Shown: positions 1 through 9,627, counted from the stretch's first letter. The stretch is DNA of 62,572 nt from an uncultured Clostridia bacterium (GCA_944391815.1 CALXUV010000027.1:1-62572), one strand, 5' to 3'. Notes: generated by a model from the sequence alone, not told the origin. Numbers and translations: made by a program.

Positions 1-93
1 CTTGCGCCACCTCTTGATGTCATTGATTTTTGTCATGCTACAAGAACGCAAATAGATATTGATATGTATTTATTTAATTCTGAAAATGAATAA
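1..93 (+). CDS. 3' end of a truncated coding region, unknown function
   Basis: An open frame runs in from the left edge and ends at TAA (91-93). It gives 30 residues that end in NSENE and include the stretch DFCHATRTQIDIDMYLF. The start lies outside the window and I do not recognise the family. No terminator hairpin with a T-run follows it directly; the palindromic repeat block begins about 25 bases later. It could be a chance open frame because it is so short. Confidence 0.35.
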   Translation, partial: LAPPLDVIDFCHATRTQIDIDMYLFNSENE

Positions 94-153
94 GCAACCC
101 CCGGCAGACTTAAAAAATCTGTCGGGGTGAATCTTTGTTTTCTGCGTATCAAC

Positions 154-220
154 TTTTGATTATCCGTAGGGGAGACCTGCGGTCTCCCGCGGGCGAACGC
201 AGTTCGCCCCTACCGTGTGT
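154..220. repeat. GTAGGGG double-hairpin repeat, copy 1
   Basis: The core is bounded by GTAGGGG and CCCCTAC. It contains two adjacent perfect hairpins: GGGAGACC-TGC-GGTCTCCC, then GGGCGAAC-gca-GTTCGCCC. It is compact and GC-rich against an AT-rich background and lies between genes, as expected of a small dispersed palindromic repeat (REP/MITE-like). That class is an inference, since only these copies are visible here. Confidence 0.8.
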
Positions 221-372
221 TATGCAAATATTTTGTAATTTCTCCGCTAATTTTGCACGCCCTTTGTGCCGCGGTTTTTTATTGTGAATTTGATTTTGTT
301 TAAGAAATGTGTTATGTTTAAGCGGGCTGTCGGGGTGAATCTTTGTTTTCTGCGGTTTAATTTTTATTACCC

Positions 373-399
373 GTAGGGGCGTTCACAGAACGCCCCTAC
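373..399. repeat. Short GTAGGGG hairpin variant
   Basis: This is a perfect 12-base inverted repeat: GTAGGGGCGTTC, a 3-base loop ACA, then GAACGCCCCTAC. It shares the GTAGGGG/CCCCTAC ends with the two larger repeats but has a single stem. It falls within the 39 bases that are present only in the second duplicated segment, so it looks like an insertion or a recombinant half-element. Confidence 0.8.
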
Positions 400-400
400 C

Positions 401-467
401 TTTTGATTATCCGTAGGGGAGACCTGCGGTCTCCCGCGGGCGAACACAGTTCGCCCCTACCGTGTGT
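401..467. repeat. GTAGGGG double-hairpin repeat, copy 2
   Basis: This is identical to the element at 154-220 over 67 bases except for one G-to-A change in the second hairpin loop (gaaCACagtt instead of gaaCGCagtt). Both hairpin stems stay perfect. The region from 513 to 795, before the next gene end, is AT-rich and shows no gene; it contains only small palindromes such as GGTAATTTACC near 740. Confidence 0.8.
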
Positions 468-795
468 CAGGTCAATGTTTTGTGATTTCTCCGATAATTT
501 TGCACGCCCTTTTCAGGCTGTTTTTTTCTGTTTTTCTCTTTTATGTTTTTAAAATAATTTTTCCCCGGTGCGCAGATGTTTTTTTAATTATTCGTCAGCT
601 GTATTTTTGTTTAAGAATTTTCTCAAATACAAACTGAGTTTTTACAGAGTAGCTGATTTACAGATTTAAAATCATGCTGTATGCGCCGGGTGCGTATTCC
701 GCACATCTGTTCTGAGACTGAACGGAAAGAAATGTATCCGGTAATTTACCGCTTTTTTAAACCGGTTATTTTTTTAATTTCGCCTGACAGCCAAA

Positions 796-1836
796 TTATT
801 TTGTAACCGTAACTTTTTTGATGACATCAGATTTATCAGGATCTATTCCCTTTACCTCGCAAAGCTTGAGCGCAAAGAACTGTAAAGCGATAACGAAAAG
901 ATAAGGAGAAAGCGCTTCGTTTCCGATCGCAGGCACCTTTATGGCGTACTTGCAGTCTTTAAGGATCTCTTCGTTGTCGGAAAGGCAGACAACCGTAGTG
1001 GGAGTTGTGCGGAGCTTTGCCAGAACAGCTTTTGCGTCATCGTACATCTTTCCTTCTGGAGCGATGAGAAACGCAGTACCGCCGTTGGTAAGCTGAGCGA
1101 ACGGACCGTGATAGAAATCGGAAGTCGGATAACCTCTCATGCTTATCTTGTTTGTCTCCATGATTTTCAGAGCACCTTCAAGAGCAATGGGGTAGTTGAA
1201 TCCTCTGCCGAGAACAACACCGTTTTCAAAGGATTTGAAATCGTTTACAAAGGATGCTATCTGAGCAGGGACGGTATCGAAAACCTCATTTATAAGTCCC
1301 GGCAGACGGTCAAAATCAGAAAGAAGAGCTTCATCGTTATTCCAGCAGGCGCAGAGCAGAGTCATTACCGCAAGCTGAGCGGTGAAAGTCTTTGTAGCTG
1401 CAATACTCTGTTCGTATCCGACGCCGAGATAAATATGATAATCAGCGTTTTCAGCGACAAGGGAACCTAGAGTGTTGGTTATTCCGACAGACATAGCGCC
1501 GCATTCCTTAGCGCGCTTCAGAACAGCCAGTACGTCCTCAGCCGCACCTGACTGCGAAACACCGATAACCAAAGCGTCTTTAAGACAGAGTTTTCCGTCA
1601 TATTTTGTAAGGACGGAAGGAGTTCCGAGCATACAGGGCAGACCTATGTAAGTCTGAATAAGGTACTGTGCATAAATACATGCGTGGTCGGAAGTTCCTC
1701 TGGCTGAAAGATATATGTAACGTACATTCCTCTTTTTGGCTTCTTCCGTTACAGCTTTGATTGTGCTGAGACAGTTTTCCTTGATTTTTGCAAGGGTTAC
1801 GGGCTGCTCTCTGATTTCTTTTTCGAGATTGATCAT
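796..1836 (-). CDS. SIS-domain sugar isomerase/deaminase (GlmS isomerase-half-like)
   Basis: This 346-residue cytoplasmic protein has two SIS folds, roughly residues 35-165 and 200-330. The phosphosugar-binding motifs SARGTSD (44-50) and SQSGAAEDV are visible. So are the GlmS-like stretches EQSIAATKTFTAQ and ALEGALKIMETN, and the C-terminal tail ends VTVTK. The glutamine amidotransferase domain of GlmS is absent, so the protein more likely isomerises or deaminates an (amino)sugar phosphate, as AgaS, NagB-II or FrlB do. The ribosome site AAAGGA precedes the ATG. It is the last gene of the rhamnose cluster, 133 bases after the transporter. The exact substrate is unknown. Confidence 0.85.
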   Translation of the reverse strand: MINLEKEIREQPVTLAKIKENCLSTIKAVTEEAKKRNVRYIYLSARGTSDHACIYAQYLIQTYIGLPCMLGTPSVLTKYDGKLCLKDALVIGVSQSGAAEDVLAVLKRAKECGAMSVGITNTLGSLVAENADYHIYLGVGYEQSIAATKTFTAQLAVMTLLCACWNNDEALLSDFDRLPGLINEVFDTVPAQIASFVNDFKSFENGVVLGRGFNYPIALEGALKIMETNKISMRGYPTSDFYHGPFAQLTNGGTAFLIAPEGKMYDDAKAVLAKLRTTPTTVVCLSDNEEILKDCKYAIKVPAIGNEALSPYLFVIALQFFALKLCEVKGIDPDKSDVIKKVTVTK

Positions 1837-1969
1837 ATTAGTTATCCTTTCTTTGTTTAATCGTTTGTGAGACTTTGTTTGATTATTTTGACTGCATTGA
1901 TAATCGTTGTGTGCAGCTGCAAAAGCTTGTTTTTCTTTTCTGCGGATTTTTTCGCATGTGTATGCGAAC

Positions 1970-2938
1970 TCAGTATACCGAAATCAGAGAAAAGTGAGCA
2001 AGCAGGAATATCGCAACAAACAGCGTCAGCGAGCAGATAACGGTGCTCATTACCAGGATCTGAGCTGCAAGATCTGAGTCGCTTCCCATGTTCTTAGCCA
2101 TAATATAGCTTGAAACAGCAGTCGGACTTCCGAACAGAATGAGAATTATTCCGAGATCTACCGAGCGATAGCCAAGAATTATTGCGACCGTGAGAACAAG
2201 GGCAGGAACCACTGCAACCTTGATAATCGAAGCGACAGCCGCTGTAAGCAATCTGTTTTTTCCGGTTTTCAGATTTAGCGAAGCGCCAAGGCAAATAAGA
2301 GCAAGCGGGGTTGCGATGTCTCCGACGTACGAAACGGTTGCTGTTATCGGATCCGGAAGTTTAAGAGAAAAAATCATAAAGGGAAGTGCAAGAACAATTC
2401 CTATGATAAGAGGGTTAGTGACTATTCCGTACAGACATTTTTTTACGGTTTTGCCGACCGACTGTTTCTTTTCTGCCGGAGCGAAAATGCTCAGTATAAC
2501 AACGGCAAAAATGTTGAACAAGGGTATTGCAAAAGGCATAACCGAGCTTGCCGCGGCTCTGCCGGCTCCCGGGAAAAGTCTTTCGGCAAGAGGTAAACCG
2601 AAAATTGCGAAGTTTGAACGGTAAGTGCCCTGTATAAACGCACCTCGTGAAGGATTGTCTTTAATAAACAGCGGTGTGATAAGGCACGGTATAACGAAAA
2701 CCGCTACAATTGCCGCAACACAGAAGACGATAAGCGGCATTGAAAAGGCCGAGCCGTCGTTTGCCCCGTAAACGCTCATAAAAAGACTGCATGGAAGTGC
2801 GACTTTAAAAACAAATTTCTCCGCTCCCGAAAAGAAATTTTCTGTAAAAAGTCCGCTCAGCCTGATTATGTAACCAATGACAATCAGCAGTATAAGAGGC
2901 AGTACGGTATTGAGTGAAAATAAGAGTTCGTCGCTCAT
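1970..2938 (-). CDS. AEC-family (auxin efflux carrier-like) transporter
   Basis: This 322-residue membrane protein has about ten hydrophobic segments and the two-halved layout of the AEC/malonate permease family (Mem_trans). Conserved-looking patches include [11 protein letters not shown] near the N-terminus and [16 protein letters not shown] near residue 275. The start codon overlaps the rhaA stop by four bases (ATGA), so the two are translationally coupled. In this setting it may move rhamnose, a breakdown product or an organic acid such as lactate across the membrane. That role is inferred from position only, because family members carry varied substrates. Confidence 0.85.
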   Translation of the reverse strand: MSDELLFSLNTVLPLILLIVIGYIIRLSGLFTENFFSGAEKFVFKVALPCSLFMSVYGANDGSAFSMPLIVFCVAAIVAVFVIPCLITPLFIKDNPSRGAFIQGTYRSNFAIFGLPLAERLFPGAGRAAASSVMPFAIPLFNIFAVVILSIFAPAEKKQSVGKTVKKCLYGIVTNPLIIGIVLALPFMIFSLKLPDPITATVSYVGDIATPLALICLGASLNLKTGKNRLLTAAVASIIKVAVVPALVLTVAIILGYRSVDLGIILILFGSPTAVSSYIMAKNMGSDSDLAAQILVMSTVICSLTLFVAIFLLAHFSLISVY

Positions 2939-4191
2939 TTTCTGCTCAGTAGAACGTTTTTCTCGTATGCTTTGACTTCGGAAATCCAGTTGTCACGGAG
3001 CGGAGCATTCTGCTTTTCGCAGTACATATCGAAAACCGCACCGAACGGAAGTGTTTTGAGTTCCTCCATAAGCGCAAGTCTTGAAGTGTAATCGCCTTCA
3101 AGCTCATATTTGCGGAGTAGCTCAGAGGGTTCAAGAAGAGCATAAAGCAGAGCTTTCTGCATTGCACGGGTTCCTATTACCCAAGCGGCAATCCGGTTGA
3201 TTGAGCCGTCAAAGAAGTCAAGTCCGATATGAACTCTTTCAGTGAAGTTTCCGCGGATTATCTCGGTCGCTATGGCTTTGAGCTCATCGTCGAAAATGAC
3301 GACATGGTCGGAGTCCCAGCGTACAGGGCGTGAAACGTGCAGAAGAATTTCGTCAAGGAAAAGAAGAGTTGATGAAATCTTGTCCGAAACGTATTCGGTC
3401 GGATGGAAATGTCCGGTATCAAGAGTAAGAAGTTTATTGTTTTTTGCGGCGTATCCGAGGCAGAATTCGCCGGAACCAACTGTAAAGCTTTCAGCGCCGA
3501 TACCGAAAACCTTGCTCTCGATAGCGTCTTTATTGAAAGCAGTGCTTATCGGTTCGCTGAAAATTTCGTCGTAGGCTTTCTTCATGCGGAGTCTTGCGCC
3601 GTATCTGTCAGCGGGAATATCTTTCATGCCGTCCGGCATCCAGAAGTTCGTGATAACGGTATTTCCGAGTTTTTCACCAATGTAGGCGGCAACACGGCGA
3701 GAACCTTTACAGTGTTCTATCCAGAAATCGCGTATGTTTTTGTCGGGATGGCTTATTGTCATTCCGTCAGCGCTGAGCGGATGAGAAAAACAGGAGGGGT
3801 TGTAGTCAATTCCGAGGTCCTTTTCTTTTGCCCACTGTATCCATGAGTCAAAATGTTTTGGCGCTATCTTTTCGCGGCTGACTTTTTCGCCGCAGCTGTC
3901 AAGATAAAATGAATGCAGGTTTATTCTCTTTTTACCTGGGATCATTGAAATTGCTTTTTCAAAATCTGCTCTCAGTTCATCGATGTTTCTTGCTTTTCCG
4001 GGATAGTTTCCGGTTACCTGGATTCCCCCTGTGAGGTCTCCGTCGGGATTTTCAAAGCCGTGAACATCGTCTCCCTGCCAGCAGTGTATTGAAATCGGGA
4101 TAAGAGAAGCTTTTTCGATAGCCTTGTCGGTATCGACTCCGAATTTTGCGTAAATTTCCTTTGCATAAGCGTATGCGTTTATTGTGCTCAT
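2935..4191 (-). CDS. rhaA: L-rhamnose isomerase
   Basis: RhaA converts L-rhamnose to L-rhamnulose. The 418-residue length is typical of the family. Hallmark stretches are present along the chain: [14 protein letters not shown] (34-47), the GHFHPTE motif (260-266) and the metal-site RWDSDHV (291-297). The ribosome site AAGGAAAGG precedes the ATG. The gene lies 130 bases downstream of rhaB and overlaps the transporter gene by four bases. Identification is firm. The rhamnulose-1-phosphate aldolase gene (rhaD) normally found alongside is absent here. Confidence 0.97.
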   Translation of the reverse strand: MSTINAYAYAKEIYAKFGVDTDKAIEKASLIPISIHCWQGDDVHGFENPDGDLTGGIQVTGNYPGKARNIDELRADFEKAISMIPGKKRINLHSFYLDSCGEKVSREKIAPKHFDSWIQWAKEKDLGIDYNPSCFSHPLSADGMTISHPDKNIRDFWIEHCKGSRRVAAYIGEKLGNTVITNFWMPDGMKDIPADRYGARLRMKKAYDEIFSEPISTAFNKDAIESKVFGIGAESFTVGSGEFCLGYAAKNNKLLTLDTGHFHPTEYVSDKISSTLLFLDEILLHVSRPVRWDSDHVVIFDDELKAIATEIIRGNFTERVHIGLDFFDGSINRIAAWVIGTRAMQKALLYALLEPSELLRKYELEGDYTSRLALMEELKTLPFGAVFDMYCEKQNAPLRDNWISEVKAYEKNVLLSRK

Positions 4192-4321
4192 AACGGGTAC
4201 CTTTCCTTGTTATTTGATTGCAGATTGCATGATTTTTATAAAGATTTGGTTTTATAGTTTGATTATTCCGGAAACTGTAAAAAGTTCCGGGTACAGGCGC
4301 ACTGAATTAACAGCCCGAGCG

Positions 4322-5794
4322 TCAATCGATAAGACTGAGGAATTTTTCATATCCGCAGTCAAAGACGGTTTTGTTTGACAGATTCGGGGTAAAGCATTTG
4401 ACACCGAAAGAATCGGATATAATTTCTCTTGCCTCGGCAACATTTGCTATTTCTCCGGCGGCGATTGCCTGTGACGCTATGTTTCCGATTGCAGTTGCTT
4501 CGTCGGGACCGGCATAAACCGGTATTCCGCAACAGTCTGCGGTTAGCTGGCAAAGGAAGGTTTCCTTTGAACCGCCTCCGATTATGTTGATAAACGGAGT
4601 TTTTATGTTTGTTATGCTTTCAATGTCAAGCAGTGTTTTGCGGTAGCGAAGCGCAAGGCTGTCAAACACACAACGTACAAACTGTCCTTTGGTTTCAGGT
4701 ACAGGCTGACCGGTTTTTTTGCAGTAATCGGCAATTCTTCCGGTCATGTTTCCGGGAGGAGTGAATATGACATCGTCCGGGTTGATTATCGAACGCATGG
4801 GGGTGCTGTTCATTGCCATTTCCGCAAGGTCGTCGTAAGAAGTTTTGTAACCGTCCGCTTTCGCAAAATCACGACGGCACTCGGTATGAATCCAGAGTCC
4901 CATGATATTTTTGAGGAAGCATATTTTGTTTTCCGCACCGCCCTCGTTTGTAATGCCGCTCTTTTCCGTTTCGGGGGTTATCAGCGGTGATTTGAGTTCT
5001 GTGCCCATCAGCGACCATGTGCCTGAGCTTATGTAAACAAAATTATCACCCTTGGCAGGAACCGAAAGTATTGCGGATGCGGTATCGTGCGATGCTACCG
5101 AAACAACGTCGGCATCGATGTCTCCGACTTCCGATCTTATCTGAGGGGTAAGCTTTCCGACCTTTGTTCCGGGCGGGACGAGTTTGCCGAAAATGTGAGA
5201 GGGAATTCCGTGTTTTTTTATTACATCCCAAGCCCAATCACGCGTTACGGGATTGATCAAAGCTCCGGTTGTGGCGTTGGTGTATTCGTTATACCTGTTG
5301 CCGGTGAGCAGATAATTCAGCAGATCCGGCATCATCAGAAATCCGTCGGCACTGTCAAGCAGAGAAGGATTTTCACGCATATCAGCCAGAAACTGATAAA
5401 TGGTGTTGAAATTCATAATCTGTATTCCGGTGGCACGGTAAAGCTCGCTTTTCGACATGAATTTATCCGAATATGATATTATGTCGTCGGTTCTTGAATC
5501 ACGGTAGTTGACAGGCGTTGACACCATTCTTCCGTCTTTGCCTATCAGTGCGTAGTCAACACCCCATGTATCGATACCGATACTTGCTATATCTTTTCCG
5601 GCAAGACGTATGGAATTCTTTACGTTTTCAAATATATCGAAAATGTTCCAGGACAGAGTTTTGCCGAGATAGGAAGAGGTGTCGTCAAAGCGGTGAATTT
5701 CTTTTAATGATATTTTCTTTCCGTCGAAGGTACCGATGATACCTCTTCCGCTGGTTGCGCCGAGGTCAATGCCCAGCATTTTAAGTTCTGCCAT
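4322..5794 (-). CDS. rhaB: Rhamnulokinase
   Basis: RhaB is an ATP-dependent sugar kinase of the FGGY family that phosphorylates L-rhamnulose to rhamnulose-1-phosphate. The protein has 490 residues. The N-terminal phosphate-binding loop is MLGIDLGATSGRG (6-18). IGIDTWGVDYALIG and, in the C-terminal domain, INIIGGGSKETFLCQLTAD are characteristic of rhamnulokinases. AAAGGAATACACTT precedes the ATG. It is followed by rhaA. A 253-base gap separates it from the sugar isomerase upstream, so partial termination or a second start between them is possible. Confidence 0.96.
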   Translation of the reverse strand: MAELKMLGIDLGATSGRGIIGTFDGKKISLKEIHRFDDTSSYLGKTLSWNIFDIFENVKNSIRLAGKDIASIGIDTWGVDYALIGKDGRMVSTPVNYRDSRTDDIISYSDKFMSKSELYRATGIQIMNFNTIYQFLADMRENPSLLDSADGFLMMPDLLNYLLTGNRYNEYTNATTGALINPVTRDWAWDVIKKHGIPSHIFGKLVPPGTKVGKLTPQIRSEVGDIDADVVSVASHDTASAILSVPAKGDNFVYISSGTWSLMGTELKSPLITPETEKSGITNEGGAENKICFLKNIMGLWIHTECRRDFAKADGYKTSYDDLAEMAMNSTPMRSIINPDDVIFTPPGNMTGRIADYCKKTGQPVPETKGQFVRCVFDSLALRYRKTLLDIESITNIKTPFINIIGGGSKETFLCQLTADCCGIPVYAGPDEATAIGNIASQAIAAGEIANVAEAREIISDSFGVKCFTPNLSNKTVFDCGYEKFLSLID

Positions 5795-6047
5795 AAGTGT
5801 ATTCCTTTCTTTAACGAAAAAGGTTTTTTAAAAAGTACAGGCTTGGTATGAAAATGTAGTTTGTATTTATCCGTTTCACGCAACTGAGTATTGCTTCAAA
5901 TCAAAAGTTACAACGAATCCTGTTCGTCTTTGATGACAAACAAGAAAAAACGTTGACTTTTCAAATCCGGCTATACCGGAAAACGGATTTAAACATTTTA
6001 TATTTTCAGTTTCCTGAAGCTGAAAAATTATATATGAAAATCCGGGT
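5795..6047. other. Gap between the sugar isomerase gene and rhaB, weak hairpins only
   Basis: No gene is seen here. Two small inverted repeats are present: AAATCCG...CGGATTT (5963-5990) and TTTCAG...CTGAAA (about 6004-6025). The second lies just after the minus-strand isomerase stop and could attenuate transcription into rhaB. It lacks a clean T-run, so I do not call it a terminator. Confidence 0.4.
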
Positions 6048-6911
6048 TTATTTACCCATGTCGGCAAGTATTTTTTTGATTGCGCTGACCGCCGCATTGA
6101 ATGCCGCCTGGCTTGTCGGATACTGATCAATGATTTCAGTCGTATTTCCGGATTCTTCAAGAGCTGCAAGTCCGGCAAAGACACGAAGGTGAGGTTCAAC
6201 TGTAAGAACAACCGTGTCACTGCGTTTTTTGTCAAGCTCACTGAGAATTTCGGGAATTTTACCCTCTCCCTTACCTGCCGGAGCAACGGTTTTGTCCGCT
6301 CTGCAATCTTTTATATGCATATAGTAAATATATTCTTCGAGCTTTCCGAAAGCCTCAGGATAGGTTTTTACATCTGCCTGAATAAAGTTTGCGGGATCGA
6401 AAATACATTTGTAACCGTTTCCGAACTGTTTCATTATGTCAAGTACACCTTCGGTTTTTTCACCGTAAATGCCCTTTTCGTTTTCGTGGCACAGAATTAC
6501 GGAATAGGGTTTTGATGCATCAAGCATTCTGCCCATGTAGTCGAAAACCTGTTCTTTGTAAGGAGTAAGGTTTGAAGTGTCCGGAACATAAAAAGAGAAA
6601 ACCCTGATACGAGGTGTACCGAGAACATTTGCAATCTCGCAGACATGTTTTGTAAGGTCTATGTGTTTGTTTATGTCATCAGTGAGCTTGATTTTTCCGA
6701 GCGGAGAGCCTACCGACCATACTGCAAGACCGTTATCGTCGAGCATTTTTCTGACCTCACGAGCTTCGTTTAAGGTGAGCTCGGATATGTTTTTTCCGTT
6801 TACTCCCCTGATTTCAGTGTATTTTATGCCATTACTGAGCATACCTTCAATCTGGGCGGAGAAATCCTGAGAATATTCGTCGGTGAATGCGCTGAGTTCA
6901 AATTTAGCCAT
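6048..6911 (-). CDS. Sugar phosphate isomerase/epimerase (AP endonuclease 2-like TIM barrel)
   Basis: This 287-residue protein fits the xylose isomerase-like TIM barrel family (AP_endonuc_2). It begins MAKFELSAFTDEY and has strand-end motifs typical of metal-dependent sugar epimerases: VILCHENEKGIYG, CIFDPANFIQ and YYMHIKDCRAD, in which Glu, Asp, His and Asp would bind the metal. AAGGAATACAACC precedes the ATG. It is the first gene of the rhamnose cluster, directly behind the promoter at 6998-7026. It could epimerise rhamnulose, a keto-sugar or an inositol-like intermediate; the substrate cannot be read from sequence. Confidence 0.85.
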   Translation of the reverse strand: MAKFELSAFTDEYSQDFSAQIEGMLSNGIKYTEIRGVNGKNISELTLNEAREVRKMLDDNGLAVWSVGSPLGKIKLTDDINKHIDLTKHVCEIANVLGTPRIRVFSFYVPDTSNLTPYKEQVFDYMGRMLDASKPYSVILCHENEKGIYGEKTEGVLDIMKQFGNGYKCIFDPANFIQADVKTYPEAFGKLEEYIYYMHIKDCRADKTVAPAGKGEGKIPEILSELDKKRSDTVVLTVEPHLRVFAGLAALEESGNTTEIIDQYPTSQAAFNAAVSAIKKILADMGK

Positions 6912-6997
6912 GGTTGTATTCCTTTCAGAAAAGTTACTAATTAAAATTCAGGAATATAAGATCCTGTTTTTGGCTTTTAAGTCAAAACTACGAATAT

Positions 6998-7026
6998 ATT
7001 ATATCGTGCATTTTTGCAAAGGTCAA
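6998..7026 (-). promoter_or_regulatory. Sigma-A-type promoter of the rhamnose cluster
   Basis: On the minus strand TTGACC (7026-7021) is followed by a 17-base spacer and TATAAT (7003-6998). The -10 lies about 87 bases upstream of the isomerase ATG. The rest of the 6912-7230 gap holds short palindromes (CCGATTTAATCGG at 7130-7142; GCAAAC...GTTTGC at 7086-7108) between mutS2 and this promoter. They may help end mutS2 transcription, but none has the classic terminator form. Confidence 0.75.
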
Positions 7027-7230
7027 GAGAAAAAAACGCAGAGTGGGGTTATTTTCCGACTTTTTACGGATAATTAATATTTGCTGCAAACGGATACTGC
7101 CTGTTTGCGGGTAAGTTTTATTATTTAATCCGATTTAATCGGAAAAAATCCGATCTTAGGCTGATTTATTCTGAAATTACGGACTGCTTTAAGACTTGAT
7201 CACGGAAAAAGGGGGTCCGGAGAAACTTGT

Positions 7231-9627
7231 TCAGTATTTAAGCTCCACAACCGTGACACCGAAATCGCCCTCTCCGAATACTCCGGAGCGGAATGACGCC
7301 ACGCGCGGATCTTTTTTCAGTTTATCCCAGATCGCTTTTCTCAGAGCTCCGGTACCTTTTCCGTGCAGAACGGTAACCGAATGAACTCCGGCAAGATAAG
7401 CGTCGTCAAAATATTTATCGATGACCGACCAGGCTTCCTCACCGTTCATACCTCTTACATCCTTTTCCATTTTGAAATCGGATCTGCTTATTGTTTTCGT
7501 GACGGAGCCGGATTTTTTCTCCTTCGGGAGTTTGCTTTCCTTTAACGGCTTTACATTGTCTGTTGATGTTTTTATGTTTACCATGCCTGCCCGTACGGTC
7601 AGCTTTCCGTCTTTATCGGGGGCGGTGACCACTACCGCCGGCTTTCCGAGGTTCAGAAGGATTACCTTGTCTCCTTTTTTCACAGGACGGTTTTCGGTCA
7701 AATCGGAAAAGTCCTTGTTTTTTCCGCCGAGGAAAGGAATCAGGTCGTTTTCCGAAGTGCGCTGGGATTCTCTTATCTCGCTTCTCGCCTTTTCCAGCAT
7801 TTCACGGCTGAGATTTTTTTCGTTTTCCCTGCGCAGCTTATCAAGCTTTTCGAAAACGAAAGCGGAGGAAGCACGTGCGCTTTCGATCATATTAAGTGCT
7901 TTTTCACGCATATTTGCAGCGTCTTTTTCGGTTTTTTCTTTCAGCTCGGCAAGTCTTTTTTCCTCAGACTCTTTTAAAGCCCGAAGACTTTCCGCCTGCT
8001 GACGCAGAGCATTTTTTTCTTTTTCAAGAGCAATTCTTTCTCTGTCGAGATTTCCGATGACGTCTTCGAGATTTCTGTTTTCGGGTGTAATGAAATTTTT
8101 GGCTCTGTCGATAATTTTTTTAGGGAAACCTATCTTTTCGGAAATCGCGAAAGCGTTTGATTTGCCCGGGGTACCGATTATCAGTCTGTAAGTAGGACGA
8201 AGGGTTTCTATATCAAACTCGCATCCCGCATTTACAACTCTTTCGGTTTTTGCGGCATATTCTTTCAGCTCCGAGTAATGCGTAGTGGCGGCGCAGAGAG
8301 CCCTATAGGAATGTATTTCTTCGAGTATAGCACAGGCGATTGCCGCACCCTCAACCGGGTCGGTTCCGGATCCGAGCTCATCAAAGAGAACAAGACTGCC
8401 CGGAGTTACAGAATTCAGAATTTCGAGAATGTTCACCATGTGTGAGGAAAAGGTAGAGAGCGACTGTTCAATACTCTGTTCGTCCCCGATGTCCGCCAGA
8501 ATTTCGTCAAATACGCAGACGTCTGCCTTTTCGCACGGAAGAGCAAGCCCCGACTGAGCCATCAGAGCAAAAAGTCCGATCGTTTTGATGGCAACGGTTT
8601 TTCCTCCGGTGTTCGGACCGGTTATTATGAGGGTATCATATTCCTTTCCGAGGCAGACGGAGATAGGAACGACCGTCAAAGGACTCAGAAGCGGATGCCT
8701 TGCGCCGGTCAATGAAAAAACTTTGTTTTCGTTCAGAATCGGGGTACAGGCGTTCATTCTTGCGGCAATTTCGGCTTTGGCAAAAATGAAATCAAGCAGG
8801 ATGATGTTATTGTAGTCAAGTGCTATAACCTCGGCATGAGACGCACATTCGGCAGAAAGCTCTGCGAGTATACGCTGAATTTCGGCATCCTCTCTGCCTT
8901 CAAGCTCACGTAGCAGGTTATTTGCTTCAACTACTGCGTAAGGCTCGATAAAGACGGTAGCACCGGTCTGCGAGGTGTCGTGAAGAAGCCCTTTGACTTC
9001 GTTCTTATATTCCGCTTTTACGGGAATAACAAATCTGCCGTTTTTGACGGTCACAATGTTTTCCTGCAGATATTTGGAATAAGATCCGGTAGTGAAGTTC
9101 GAAAGGGTACGGCGCAGGGAGTTTTGTGCATTTCTTATCTGTCTGCGCAGATCCGCAAGCGTCGGGCTTGCTTCGTCGGCAATGAAATCATCGACGGGAA
9201 TAGCCTTGAAAATTTTGTTTTCGAGCATTCTGTTAGGTATAAGACGCCTGAAAATCACGTCGATAAGCGTTTCGTCGACCGGATTATCGGAAATGTAGTT
9301 CAGAAGATTTGAGCTGACTCTGAAAATCTGTGCGATATCGAGCAGCTCACGAGGGGTAAGAGCGGCATGTTTTTTGGCTTTCTCCATTGACTCGCTTACA
9401 TCTTTAACCGCTCCGAACGACGGTTTGTTTTTCTGACTTATCAGGTATCTTGCCGCTTCGGTTTCCTGTTGGAGTTTTCTTACTCTGAAAATATCAGTCT
9501 CAGGTCTCAGGCTGAGCGCAAGTTCTTTTCCGCCGTCGGTGGAAGCACAGTTTGCGAGCATTTCCAGTATTTTATCAAGTTCAAGAGTCTTTACTGACTT
9601 GGTTTCAGTTGTATTTATCTCAGACAT
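7231..9627 (-). CDS. mutS2: Endonuclease MutS2 (Smr-domain MutS homologue)
   Basis: MutS2 is a dimeric ATPase/nuclease; Bacillota homologues have been linked to recombination control and to rescue of collided ribosomes. This 798-residue protein has the MutS core with Walker A GPNTGGKTVAIKT near residue 335 and Walker B VLFDELGSGTDP near 405. A charged coiled-coil region spans roughly 520-640, and a C-terminal Smr domain starts near 720 with DVRGMNGEEAW and LHGKGTGALR. The length is normal. It is the last of a minus-strand run, 183 bases after yraN. Confidence 0.97.
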   Translation of the reverse strand: MSEINTTETKSVKTLELDKILEMLANCASTDGGKELALSLRPETDIFRVRKLQQETEAARYLISQKNKPSFGAVKDVSESMEKAKKHAALTPRELLDIAQIFRVSSNLLNYISDNPVDETLIDVIFRRLIPNRMLENKIFKAIPVDDFIADEASPTLADLRRQIRNAQNSLRRTLSNFTTGSYSKYLQENIVTVKNGRFVIPVKAEYKNEVKGLLHDTSQTGATVFIEPYAVVEANNLLRELEGREDAEIQRILAELSAECASHAEVIALDYNNIILLDFIFAKAEIAARMNACTPILNENKVFSLTGARHPLLSPLTVVPISVCLGKEYDTLIITGPNTGGKTVAIKTIGLFALMAQSGLALPCEKADVCVFDEILADIGDEQSIEQSLSTFSSHMVNILEILNSVTPGSLVLFDELGSGTDPVEGAAIACAILEEIHSYRALCAATTHYSELKEYAAKTERVVNAGCEFDIETLRPTYRLIIGTPGKSNAFAISEKIGFPKKIIDRAKNFITPENRNLEDVIGNLDRERIALEKEKNALRQQAESLRALKESEEKRLAELKEKTEKDAANMREKALNMIESARASSAFVFEKLDKLRRENEKNLSREMLEKARSEIRESQRTSENDLIPFLGGKNKDFSDLTENRPVKKGDKVILLNLGKPAVVVTAPDKDGKLTVRAGMVNIKTSTDNVKPLKESKLPKEKKSGSVTKTISRSDFKMEKDVRGMNGEEAWSVIDKYFDDAYLAGVHSVTVLHGKGTGALRKAIWDKLKKDPRVASFRSGVFGEGDFGVTVVELKY

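Larger units (their letters stand above)
119..512. repeat. Imperfect direct duplication of a ~200-250 bp intergenic segment
   Basis: Three landmarks recur in the same order. A 28-base block occurs at 119-146 and 327-354. A 67-base block with a single mismatch occurs at 154-220 and 401-467. A 35-base block containing ATTTTGCACGCCC occurs at 231-265 and 478-512. The last two pairs are 247 bases apart and the first pair 208, so the second copy carries 39 extra bases. Those extra bases hold a separate perfect hairpin at 373-399. The block contains no plausible gene. Confidence 0.85.

Noticed and set aside
154-467. Possible short CRISPR or transposon ends
   Set aside because: Only two long copies separated by other duplicated sequence. 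No transposase, and no target-site duplication could be recognised.
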